Below are positions 1 through 7,800 of a stretch of 8,773 nt of DNA, piece after piece (position 1 is the first letter of the stretch; each line of letters starts with the position of its first letter). Location of the stretch: assembly GCA_946481265.1 (NCBI GenBank), contig CAMLNE010000174.1:1-8773 (forward strand). The letters run 5' to 3'. The position numbers were made by a program, and so were the translations under genes. Source of the DNA: an uncultured Panacagrimonas sp. (GTDB lineage Bacteria; Pseudomonadota; Gammaproteobacteria; Nevskiales; Nevskiaceae). The notes under the pieces are model-generated. The model was not told the origin of the DNA. It saw only the letters and a list, made by a program, of their open reading frames with translations, and did no database searches.

Positions 1-184
1 AGTGCTGGCAGCCGTACCAGAAGAACTCCTCGACCGTGATCCGCTTCGGATCGACGGGCTTGGCGATGGTCTTGACCGGCTTGTAATGCTTGCCTTCTTC
101 GTATTTCGCACCCTTGTCCTGCGCACTGCAGGCCAGGCTCAAGAGGCAAAGCGACGCGACGAGCGCCCGCATCAGACCACGCAT
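1..184 (-). CDS. dsbA: DsbA-type periplasmic thiol:disulfide interchange protein (N-terminal part, cut by window edge)
   Basis: Sixty-one residues are visible before the window ends. The protein starts with a basic, then hydrophobic export signal (residues 1-21, ending ...LACSAQD), so it is secreted. The final visible residues, VEEFFWYGCQH, match the start of the thioredoxin-fold active site of DsbA proteins, and the next codon begins with T, as expected for the second cysteine of C-Q-H-C. DsbA oxidises cysteine pairs of newly exported proteins. A cysteine at residue 19 might be a lipidation site, but the residue three before it is Ser rather than Leu, so cleavage near CSA|QD is as likely. 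The ATG at 182-184 has no strong ribosome binding site. It lies 25 bases after the cytochrome c4 stop, suggesting a shared transcript. The family call is firm; the exact paralogue is not, because most of the gene is outside. Confidence 0.85.
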   Translation of the reverse strand, partial: MRGLMRALVASLCLLSLACSAQDKGAKYEEGKHYKPVKTIAKPVDPKRITVEEFFWYGCQH

Positions 185-209
185 GGAGAAGTCCCGGTGA
201 GAGTCCCGA

Positions 210-866
210 TCAATGGAGACCGTTGAGGTAGGAAGCCAGGGCGGCGATGTCTTCGTCTGTCAGCTTGGCCGCCACGTCACGCATGATCAGACCATTGGGA
301 CCCGCCTTGCGTTCACCCTTTCGATAGGCGTTCAGCTGGGCCGCGTTGTACTCGGCGTGCTGGCCGCTGACATGCGGATAGCCCGCCGCCGGGTTCCCCG
401 CGCCTGCGGGGCCGTGACAGGCGGCGCAGGCCGGCAGGCCGCGATCGGCATCGCCCGCACGGTAGAGCTTCTCGCCCACCGCGACGGCGCCTTCGCTGGC
501 CACTCCCGGCGAGCTTTCCTGCGCCGCGAAGTACACCGCGAGGTCCTGCATGTCCTGGTCCGACAGGTTTGCCACCTGGGCGGCCATGATCGGGTTGTTG
601 CGCGAACCGTCCTTGAAGTGCTGGAGCTGCGCGTAGGTATACGGCGCGCCTTGGCCGGCCAGCTTGGGCCAGGCCGGCATCGCACTCTTCCCCGCCGGAC
701 CGTGGCAGGCCGCGCAGGGCGCGGCCTTGGCCTCCCCGGCCTTCACGTCACCCTTCAGGAAGGGGCTCGCAGCAGGCGCTGCGTCGGCAGAGAGGACGGA
801 CGAGGAAATAACCAGAGCGCAGGCTCCGATCAGGCCACGAAGCAGGCCATGGGCGACGGTCGACAT
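210..866 (-). CDS. Di-haem cytochrome c4
   Basis: This 218-residue protein has a signal peptide (residues 1 to about 29, ending near SADA/APA) and two tandem cytochrome c domains. Each has a haem-attachment motif, C51-A-A-C54-H55 and C147-A-A-C150-H151. Methionines in equivalent places of each half, M94 (NNPIMAAQ) and M195 (NGLIMRDV), are the likely sixth haem-iron ligands. This two-domain layout of about 190-200 mature residues is typical of cytochrome c4, a periplasmic electron carrier that feeds terminal oxidases. The ATG at 864-866 gives a proper signal peptide; a GGGAG about 12 bases upstream could be a weak ribosome binding site. The dsbA-like gene follows 25 bases downstream on the same strand, and engB is divergent 103 bases away. 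The cytochrome c4 family call is secure; the precise oxidase partner cannot be told from the sequence. Confidence 0.94.
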   Translation of the reverse strand: MSTVAHGLLRGLIGACALVISSSVLSADAAPAASPFLKGDVKAGEAKAAPCAACHGPAGKSAMPAWPKLAGQGAPYTYAQLQHFKDGSRNNPIMAAQVANLSDQDMQDLAVYFAAQESSPGVASEGAVAVGEKLYRAGDADRGLPACAACHGPAGAGNPAAGYPHVSGQHAEYNAAQLNAYRKGERKAGPNGLIMRDVAAKLTDEDIAALASYLNGLH

Positions 867-969
867 GTTGAGGCTGGCTCCCGGTGAACAGAGTGCCGGC
901 GCGCCGGGCTGGCATGGATTGCGCGCAAGCGTTTATGGTGGCCGCAGATTTTACACGGCACACCGACAT
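867..969. promoter_or_regulatory. Divergent control region between cytochrome c4 and engB
   Basis: These 103 bases separate two divergent genes and must carry at least the promoter of the cytochrome c4-dsbA pair, and probably that of engB. The AT-richest part is 932-953 (TTTATGG ... GATTTTACAC), the most likely place for -10 elements on both strands. No well-spaced consensus -35/-10 pair could be found on either strand, so no box is assigned. Confidence 0.4.
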
Positions 970-1641
970 ATGCTGAACCCCGCCCCGGCCGCGCCGCCCA
1001 ATCCGTTTGCGCAGGCGCGGTTCCTGATGTCCTGCGCCAGTCTGGACCAGTGTCCGCGCGACCCGCAGCCGGAGCTGGCGTTCTCGGGCCGGTCCAATTC
1101 CGGCAAGTCCAGCGCGCTCAATGCCATCTGCGGCCAGAACAGCCTGGCGCGAGTCAGCAAGACGCCCGGGCGCACCCAGCTCATCAACCTGTTCGAGTTG
1201 CCGGGCGGCGCAGGCCGGCTGGTCGACCTGCCGGGCTATGGCTACGCGCGGGTGCCGGGCAAGGTGCTGAACGAGTGGGCGCGCATGGTCGGTCGCTTCG
1301 TCGAGCAGCGGCCCAACCTGCAGGGCATCGTTCTGATCATGGATTGCCGCCATCCCCTCACCGAGTACGACCAGCAGATGCTGGCCTGGATGCAGCTCGG
1401 TCAGCGGCGCTGCCAGATCCTGCTGACCAAAGCCGACAAGCTGGGCTTCGGCGCGGCCAAGAACACCTTGCTCAAGGTCAAGCGCGAGGTCGCCAGCACC
1501 GGCCTGGACATCGGCGTGCAGCTTTTTTCCTCGCATTCCCACCAGGGGGTCGAGGAAGCTCGCGCCGCGCTGTGGAAGCTGCTCGTGCCGCCACCGACGG
1601 GTCCCGACGTTGCAACCGGACCCCTGCCCTCCGCGGGCTGA
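970..1641 (+). CDS. engB: EngB/YihA/YsxC ribosome-biogenesis GTPase
   Basis: This 223-residue protein is a TrmE-Era-EngA-EngB-Septin-like GTPase; the family acts in large-subunit ribosome assembly. All the guanine-nucleotide motifs are in order: the P-loop G-R-S-N-S-G-K-S-S (residues 40-48), switch I T-P-G-R-T (65-69), D-L-P-G-Y-G-Y (86-92), T-K-A-D-K-L (153-158) and a G5 region F-S-S-H-S-H-Q-G (186-193). The G5 loop is usually closer to S-S-L/A-K-K-x-G, so the His-Ser-His here is a mild variant. The reading frame stays open upstream, but only the ATG at 970 gives the usual short N-terminus before the first helix and clears the divergent control region. No clear Shine-Dalgarno sequence precedes it. 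The last 15-20 residues (PPPTGPDVATGPLPSAG) are a disordered tail. Downstream lies a small-RNA gene on the opposite strand, then polA. Confidence 0.95.
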   Translation: MLNPAPAAPPNPFAQARFLMSCASLDQCPRDPQPELAFSGRSNSGKSSALNAICGQNSLARVSKTPGRTQLINLFELPGGAGRLVDLPGYGYARVPGKVLNEWARMVGRFVEQRPNLQGIVLIMDCRHPLTEYDQQMLAWMQLGQRRCQILLTKADKLGFGAAKNTLLKVKREVASTGLDIGVQLFSSHSHQGVEEARAALWKLLVPPPTGPDVATGPLPSAG

Positions 1642-1656
1642 GCTCACCCGGCCGCG

Positions 1657-1698
1657 CAAATAGAAAAGGCCCGACGGATCGGGGAAATCCGTCGGGCC
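1657..1698 (-). terminator. Rho-independent terminator of the small RNA
   Basis: A perfect 12-bp GC-rich stem (1687-1698 paired with 1668-1679) encloses a 7-base loop (TTCCCCG on the minus strand) and is followed on the minus strand by TTTTCTATTTG. On the plus strand the hairpin is preceded by the A-rich run and followed by AGCTTGCTCC, so it works mainly for minus-strand transcripts. It may still slow transcription running out of engB, whose stop codon is only 26 bases before the stem. Confidence 0.85.
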
Positions 1699-1774
1699 AG
1701 CTTGCTCCGGCTTGGGGATGCCGGACCCGCCCAGGGAGTAGAGGCGGGGAGTGCGGAAGGGAGGTCCTCACTCG
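1658..1774 (-). ncRNA. Candidate small RNA with four C-rich-loop hairpins, polA-engB intergenic (sX13-like)
   Basis: Reading the minus strand from about 1774, four hairpins follow almost without gaps. SL1: GAGTG-A-GGA / TCC-G-CACTC (1773-1765 with 1757-1749), loop CCTCCCT. SL2: CCCGCCT / GGGCGGG (1748-1742 with 1732-1726, closing T-G wobble), loop CTACTCCCT. SL3: TCCGGC / GCCGGA (1725-1720 with 1711-1706), loop ATCCCCAA. SL4: a perfect 12-bp stem (1698-1687 with 1679-1668), loop TTCCCCG, then a T-rich tail, i.e. an intrinsic terminator. The predicted RNA is about 115 nt. Known: E. coli Spot 42 and Pseudomonas ErsA lie between polA and engB, and Xanthomonas sX13, recalled as about 115 nt with C-rich apical loops, pairs with G-rich motifs near start codons of targets, largely without Hfq. 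Inference: this is an sX13-family regulator. No open frame of note lies within it. Transcription is not shown by the sequence alone. Confidence 0.78.
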
Positions 1775-1778
1775 CTGG

Positions 1779-1808
1779 TATAGAGCACCGGCCCGGCGGA
1801 AAAGTTTC
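1779..1808 (-). promoter_or_regulatory. Putative small-RNA promoter with sigma-E/AlgU-like elements
   Basis: On the minus strand GAAACTT (1808-1802) agrees with the extracytoplasmic sigma-E/AlgU -35 consensus GGAACTT at six of seven positions. After a 17-base spacer comes TCTAT (1784-1780), matching the AlgU-type -10 TCTGA in its first three bases. Overlapping it, TCTATA/TATACC could serve as a sigma-70 -10, but no good TTGACA lies at the right distance. Either reading puts the start of transcription near 1775-1772, just at the foot of the first hairpin. The -10 region is supported by its position; the sigma-E assignment is a hypothesis. Confidence 0.45.
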
Positions 1809-1827
1809 CGGAATTCCCCGGCGGGGA
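1798..1827. repeat. Chain of four overlapping palindromes at the small-RNA promoter
   Basis: Four inverted repeats overlap end to end: GGAAA-AG-TTTCC (1798-1809), TTCCGGAA (1806-1813), GGAATTCC (1810-1817) and TCCCC-GGC-GGGGA (1815-1827). The first covers the -35-like element of the small-RNA promoter and the others lie just upstream of it on the minus strand. Such symmetry could be an operator for a dimeric regulator, or partly chance in GC-rich sequence; the perfect 8-bp palindromes sharing TTCC/GGAA half-sites favour a binding role. Confidence 0.35.
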
Positions 1828-1829
1828 CG

Positions 1830-1870
1830 AAAAAAGTCCGGCAATCGCCCCAAGCCGCTGAGTGGCCGGA
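1830..1870 (-). terminator. Probable polA terminator
   Basis: On the minus strand TCCGGC (1870-1865) pairs with GCCGGA (1842-1837), then one C and six T residues (1835-1830) follow. The 6-bp stem and U-tract fit an intrinsic terminator 114 bases after the polA stop. The 22-base loop is longer than usual, which weakens the call. It would separate the polA message from the small RNA, whose promoter begins about 22 bases further on. Confidence 0.45.
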
Positions 1871-1983
1871 GTTTATTGTTTTGCCCGTCCAGCGACCTTT
1901 ACGGACACGATTCCCGGGCCCCGCCCGCCCGGATCATCGGGTCCGGACAGGCCGCCGCCAAACCGCAGCCGGGGAGCGCGGGG

Positions 1984-4722
<2,739 letters not shown>

Positions 4723-4748
4723 GTTCGCCGGCTCTCGTTGCTGGATTT

Positions 4749-5390
4749 TCAGGATGACAACAGGTTGCGCGTGAGCAGGAACACGCCGGCGGCAACCATG
4801 ACGCCGGCCGCCAGGCGGTTCAACAGCCGCGACGCGCGCGTGCCGAACAGGGTGCGCGCCCGCGCCACCGCCGCCGCGTACATCAGCTTGACGCCGCCCA
4901 CCGCGAGCACCGCGACGAGCGCGATCACCGCCGCGTCCAGCGCTCCGAGGAAGCCCAGGTCCATGAAGGCCGGCAGGAACCCCAGGTAGAACAGCACCGC
5001 CTTCTGGTCGCCGAGCGTGATCAGCAGGCCGGTCGCGAAGCCCGAGCGCAGCGATGGCGCGTGGCCTGCCTGTTCGCCGAAGCCGTCCTCAGCCGGCACG
5101 GAACGCCACAGGCGCAGGCCGAGCCAGATCAGGTAGAGGCCGCCGAGGTAGCGGATCGCGTCGACCATCCCGCCCATCGCGTCGACGAGCAGGGCCAGAC
5201 CGAACAGCGCCAGCAGGATGTAGATCAGGTCGCCGGCGACGACGCCCGCCGAGACCGCCGCGCCGTGACGGAATCCGTAGGCGGCCGACTGCGCCGTCAC
5301 CGCCACCACGCTGGTGCTCGGCAACGCGGCGAGCAGGGCCATCGAAACGGCCAGCGCCAGGATGCTGCCCGCGCCGAGACTCAGCTCCAC
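4749..5390 (-). CDS. LysE/RhtB-family amino-acid exporter
   Basis: This 213-residue protein looks like a LysE/RhtB-family inner-membrane exporter. Six hydrophobic segments are visible (about 8-30, 45-70, 78-96, 117-142, 148-172 and 189-208), as is usual for a family of about 205-215 residues. The segment G-L-Y-L-I-W-L-G (84-91) and K-A-V-L-F-Y-L-G-F-L-P (130-140) match family hallmarks (Y-L-x-W-L-G and P-K-A-x-L-F-x-x-x-F-x-P). Two signature places differ: the usual P-G-P after the first helix is P-S-T-S (24-27), and the usual N-P-K-A is D-Q-K-A (128-131). The start is taken at GTG 5388-5390, 18 bases after lysA stops, so the two are probably cotranscribed. Export of lysine or a related compound is tempting from that position, but the substrate cannot be read from the sequence. 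Confidence 0.85.
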   Translation of the reverse strand: MELSLGAGSILALAVSMALLAALPSTSVVAVTAQSAAYGFRHGAAVSAGVVAGDLIYILLALFGLALLVDAMGGMVDAIRYLGGLYLIWLGLRLWRSVPAEDGFGEQAGHAPSLRSGFATGLLITLGDQKAVLFYLGFLPAFMDLGFLGALDAAVIALVAVLAVGGVKLMYAAAVARARTLFGTRASRLLNRLAAGVMVAAGVFLLTRNLLSS

Positions 5391-5408
5391 CTCGACGCCG
5401 CGCCCGGC

Positions 5409-6662
5409 CTAGCCATCGAGCAGGCGCTCGCCGCGCACGAGGTCGTCGAATGTCTCCCTGGCGCGCACCAGCACCGCGCGACCGCCATCCACCATCACCT
5501 CCGCAGCGCGGCCGCGCGTGTTGTAGTTGCTGGCCATCACGAAGCCGTAGGCGCCCGCGGTGCGCACGGCCAGCAGGTCGCCTTCCGCGATCGCCAGCTC
5601 CCGATCCTTTCCGAGCCAGTCGCCGGTCTCGCACACCGGGCCGACGACGTCGTAGGTCCGCGGCATGGCGCCGCCGTTCCGGCGCACCGGCACGATGTCC
5701 ATCCAGGCCTGGTACAGCGCCGGGCGCAGCAGGTCATTCATCGCGGCATCGACCACCGCGAAGTGGCGGTCCTCGCCGCGCTTGATGAGCTCGACGCGCA
5801 TGAGCAGCACGCCGGCGTTGCCGGCGATCGCACGGCCGGGCTCGGTCATGATCCTGAACGGACGGCCCGCGAGCTTGGGCAGGAAGGCCTTGGCCCAGTC
5901 GGCCGGCGCGATCGGCGTCTCGTCGCGGTAACGCACGCCCAGCCCGCCACCGACATCCAGGTGCTCGAAATGGACGCCCTTGGCCGCGAGCCGATCGACC
6001 AGCGCGAGCACGCGGTCGAGCGCGTCCAGATAAGGCGAGACATCGAGCAGCTGCGAGCCGATGTGGCTGGCGATGCCGCTGATGCGGATGCCCTTCATCG
6101 ACGCCGCCTCGAGGTAGAGGCGCTCGGCGGTGACCAGGTCCACGCCGAACTTGTTCTGCTTGAGTCCCGTCGAGATGTAGGGATGGGTCCTGGCATCGAC
6201 GTCCGGGTTCACGCGCAGCGCGATGGACGCGCGCGTGCCCGCCGCCTGGGCCAGGCCGTCCAGGCGGCGCAGCTCGGACTCGGACTCGACATTGAACGTG
6301 CCGACGCCCCGCTCGAGCGCGAAACGCAGTTCCTCCGCCGTCTTGCCCACGCCCGAGAAGACGACCTTGGCCGGATCGCCGCCGGCGGCGAGCACGCGAC
6401 GCAGCTCGCCGGCGGACACGATGTCGAAGCCGCTACCCAGGCGCGCGAGCACGCCGAGCACGGCCAGGTTCGAATTCGCCTTGACCGCGTAGCAGACCTG
6501 GTGCGGCACCGAGGCGAGCGCATCGTCGAACGCGCGGTAATGCCGCTCCAGCGTGGCGCGCGAGTAGACGTAGCAGGGCGTGCCGAAACGCTGCGCGATG
6601 TCGGCCAGCGCGACGTCCTCGGCGTAGAGCTGGCCGTCGCGAAACTCGAAGTGGTCGCTCAC
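5409..6662 (-). CDS. lysA: Diaminopimelate decarboxylase
   Basis: LysA is a PLP enzyme that decarboxylates meso-diaminopimelate to L-lysine, the last step of the pathway. The 417-residue length is normal. Visible are the PLP lysine K61 in C-Y-A-V-K-A-N-S-N, H200 in S-H-I-G-S-Q, the phosphate-binding D-V-G-G-G-L-G (236-242), E-P-G-R (274-277), the active-site G-P-V-C-E-T-G-D (341-348, C344) from the dimer partner, and A-Y-G-F-x-x-A-S-N-Y-N (371-381). The frame is open well upstream, but those residues are the antisense-like translation of the lipoprotein gene. The GTG at 6660-6662 starts exactly where the family N-terminus (S-D-H-F-E-F-R-D-G-x-L) begins and overlaps the lipoprotein stop as GTGA, a translational-coupling arrangement. 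The exporter gene follows 18 bases downstream. No lysine riboswitch is seen upstream. Confidence 0.96.
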   Translation of the reverse strand: MSDHFEFRDGQLYAEDVALADIAQRFGTPCYVYSRATLERHYRAFDDALASVPHQVCYAVKANSNLAVLGVLARLGSGFDIVSAGELRRVLAAGGDPAKVVFSGVGKTAEELRFALERGVGTFNVESESELRRLDGLAQAAGTRASIALRVNPDVDARTHPYISTGLKQNKFGVDLVTAERLYLEAASMKGIRISGIASHIGSQLLDVSPYLDALDRVLALVDRLAAKGVHFEHLDVGGGLGVRYRDETPIAPADWAKAFLPKLAGRPFRIMTEPGRAIAGNAGVLLMRVELIKRGEDRHFAVVDAAMNDLLRPALYQAWMDIVPVRRNGGAMPRTYDVVGPVCETGDWLGKDRELAIAEGDLLAVRTAGAYGFVMASNYNTRGRAAEVMVDGGRAVLVRARETFDDLVRGERLLDG

Positions 6663-7000
6663 GGTGCCTGCACCGGGGGCATGGTGGCCTCGGGCGTGGG
6701 CGTGGACGTGGGCGTAGACGTGGGCGTGGACGTGGGCGTGGGCGCGGGCGCGGGCGCGGGCGCAGCAGCTTCGCCATCCTTCCCCTGTTCTACCCCTCCC
6801 TCCTCGTTCTTTTCGTCCTTCTTTTCGTCCTTCTTTTCGTCCTGCTTCTCGTCCGCACACTCCGCTGCGGCGGCGGGCTCGCTCGCGGTGGCGCTTGTCG
6901 ACGCCTCCTCCACCTTGTCGCCGGGCCGGTAGAGGTCGCCCGCCTGCCCGCAGGCGGCCAGGCACAGGGAGATCAACAGCAAGGCAGGAATAGTTCGCAT
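6659..7000 (-). CDS. lptM: LptM-like (YifL-type) small lipoprotein with long low-complexity tail
   Basis: This 113-residue protein has a lipoprotein signal (R2, hydrophobic core 5-13, lipobox L-A-A-C with C17). Directly after the cysteine comes C-G-Q-A-G-D-L-Y-R-P-G-D-K, the counterpart of the LptM/YifL motif C-G-x-K-G-P-L-Y-x-P. LptM helps the LPS translocon LptD/LptE mature and commonly sits just upstream of lysA/dapF, as here. Two motif residues differ (K to A, P to D). The rest is low complexity: four D-E-K-x units at 50-65, an Ala-Pro run at 78-87 and S-T-P-T repeats at 88-103. The usual family length is about 40-70 residues, so the tail is long. The ATG at 6998-7000 starts the signal peptide. 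Its TGA overlaps the lysA GTG by 4 bases. Membership of the family is likely; function in LptD assembly is inferred. Confidence 0.78.
   Translation of the reverse strand: MRTIPALLLISLCLAACGQAGDLYRPGDKVEEASTSATASEPAAAAECADEKQDEKKDEKKDEKNEEGGVEQGKDGEAAAPAPAPAPTPTSTPTSTPTSTPTPEATMPPVQAP
6692..6760. repeat. Tandem 12-base repeats encoding the Pro/Thr/Ser tail
   Basis: On the plus strand the unit GTGGGCGTGGAC recurs in tandem (about 6692-6740) with single-base variants, then passes into GCGGGC 6-mers (to about 6760). It encodes the S-T-P-T and A-P-A-P runs of the lipoprotein. Whole-codon repeats of this kind change length by slippage without breaking the frame. Confidence 0.8.
6806..6853. repeat. 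Tandem 12-base repeats encoding D-E-K-x units
   Basis: The plus-strand unit CTTCTTTTCGTC occurs in near-perfect tandem, four units in all with the outer ones diverged. It encodes DEKQ-DEKK-DEKK-DEKN in the lipoprotein. It is AT-richer than its surroundings and a second independent 12-base array in the same gene. Confidence 0.8.
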
Positions 7001-7010
7001 GGTGGCGGGG

Positions 7011-7037
7011 GTCGTTCCCGCACCGGCGGGAATCCAT
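7011..7037. repeat. REP-like dispersed palindrome
   Basis: TTCCCGC (7015-7021) and GCGGGAA (7026-7032) form a perfect 7-bp stem with loop ACCG, flanked by GTCG and TCCA. GTCRTTCCCGC...GCGGGAATCCA is the well-known form of a short intergenic palindrome scattered through many gamma- and betaproteobacterial genomes, including xanthomonads. It lies in the leader of the lptM-lysA transcript. Copy number elsewhere cannot be checked from this window. Confidence 0.6.
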
Positions 7038-7050
7038 TAACGTGCCGAGC

Positions 7051-7056
7051 ATTCTA
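7051..7056 (-). promoter_or_regulatory. Possible -10 element for the lptM-lysA-polA run
   Basis: TAGAAT on the minus strand differs from the sigma-70 consensus TATAAT at one base and lies 50 bases before the lipoprotein start codon, in the short gap between divergent genes. No convincing -35 sequence stands 16-18 bases upstream, so this is a weak candidate. If right, the REP-like palindrome is in the 5' leader. Confidence 0.3.
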
Positions 7057-7090
7057 TCTGTCGTTCGACGCAACACGGCACGCACGCACC

Positions 7091-7768
7091 ATGAAACTCC
7101 AGGAATCCGCCGACGCCGTCATCGTCCAGCCCGACGGCAAGGCACGCGCGAGCGTGATCTGGCTGCATGGCCTGGGCGCCGACGGTCACGACTTCGTGCC
7201 GATCGTGCGCGAGCTGGGCCTGCCCGCCGCTGCCGGCATCCGCTTCATCTTCCCGCACGCCGCGGTGCGCCCGGTGACGCTCAACAGCGGCATGCCGATG
7301 CGCGCCTGGTACGACATCGTCTCGCTGGATCGCAAGGGTCGGGTCGACGAGGCCGGCATCCGCGAGTCGGAAGCCCGCGTGCGCGGCCTGATCGACGCGG
7401 AGCGCAAGGACGGCATCGAGCCGGGCCGCATCGTCATCGCGGGCTTCTCGCAGGGCGGTGCGATCGCGCTGCACACGGCCCTGCGCTATCCCGACCGCCT
7501 TGCCGGCCTGCTGGCCCTGTCCACCTACCTGCCGCTGGCCGAGGCGCTCGCGCGCGAAGGCAGCGAGGCGAATCGTGACCTGCCCGTCCTCATGGCCCAC
7601 GGCGAGTACGACTCGGTGCTGACGCTCGAGATCGGCGAGTGGAGCCGCGACCAGCTCACCGCGCTGGGATATCGCGTCGAATGGCACGCCTATCCGATGG
7701 CACACGAGGTCTGCCTCGAGCAGATCCATCGCATCGGGGCCTGGCTCAAGGACGTGCTCGCGGAGTAG
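7091..7768 (+). CDS. Serine carboxylesterase / phospholipase (alpha/beta hydrolase)
   Basis: This 225-residue protein belongs to the small carboxylesterase/phospholipase family (PF02230, abhydrolase_2; bacterial YpfH and Pseudomonas carboxylesterase type). It has no signal peptide, so it should be cytoplasmic. The oxyanion-hole motif L-H-G-L-G-A-D-G-x-D (25-34), P-H-A (55-57), and M-R-A-W-Y-D (70-75) are typical. The nucleophile is S120 in G-F-S-Q-G-G, the acid D174 in H-G-E-Y-D, and the base H205 in M-A-H-E-V-C. Family members usually have G-H before the last motif; Ala in place of Gly is a small change. It hydrolyses short-chain esters; the natural substrate is unknown. The ATG at 7091 has no clear ribosome binding site. 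It is transcribed alone, divergent from the lysA run, and converges on the CPXCG gene. Confidence 0.94.
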   Translation: MKLQESADAVIVQPDGKARASVIWLHGLGADGHDFVPIVRELGLPAAAGIRFIFPHAAVRPVTLNSGMPMRAWYDIVSLDRKGRVDEAGIRESEARVRGLIDAERKDGIEPGRIVIAGFSQGGAIALHTALRYPDRLAGLLALSTYLPLAEALAREGSEANRDLPVLMAHGEYDSVLTLEIGEWSRDQLTALGYRVEWHAYPMAHEVCLEQIHRIGAWLKDVLAE

Positions 7769-7800
7769 AGGCCGGTCGCTGCCGAGCAAAGGTCGTCGTC

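Larger units (their letters stand above)
1642..1983. other. Intergenic region between engB and polA (no protein gene)
   Basis: This 342-base gap between the converging ends of engB and polA holds the small-RNA gene with its terminator (about 1657-1774), its promoter-like elements and palindromes (1779-1827) and the probable polA terminator (1830-1870). The remaining 1871-1983 is the polA 3' untranslated stretch. It contains an AT-rich patch (GTTTATTGTTTTG, 1871-1883) and GC-rich short repeats such as CCCGGATCATCGGG, but nothing that can be assigned. Short frames that cross the region look like noise with arginine/proline-rich translations. Confidence 0.7.

Noticed and set aside
664..969. Extension of engB upstream to give 325 residues.
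   Set aside because: It would run antisense through the cytochrome c4 start and the divergent control region; the family begins close to the ATG at 970.
6692..6853. The repeat tracts as a possible CRISPR array.
   Set aside because: The units are 12 bases, directly adjacent, without spacers, and in frame with a lipoprotein; they are coding tandem repeats.
5061..6932. A 623-residue plus-strand open frame antisense to lysA and the exporter.
   Set aside because: Its composition (H, A, R, Q, G rich) is that of an antisense shadow; the minus strand holds complete known genes.
6663..7085. Extension of lysA upstream to give a protein of 558 residues.
   Set aside because: The extra residues lie over the lipoprotein gene in another frame and include the translation of a REP-like palindrome; the GTG at 6660-6662 matches the family start.
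7001..7090. A lysine riboswitch before the lysA run.
   Set aside because: The leader is only 90 bases, far too short for the lysine aptamer, and shows only the REP-like palindrome.
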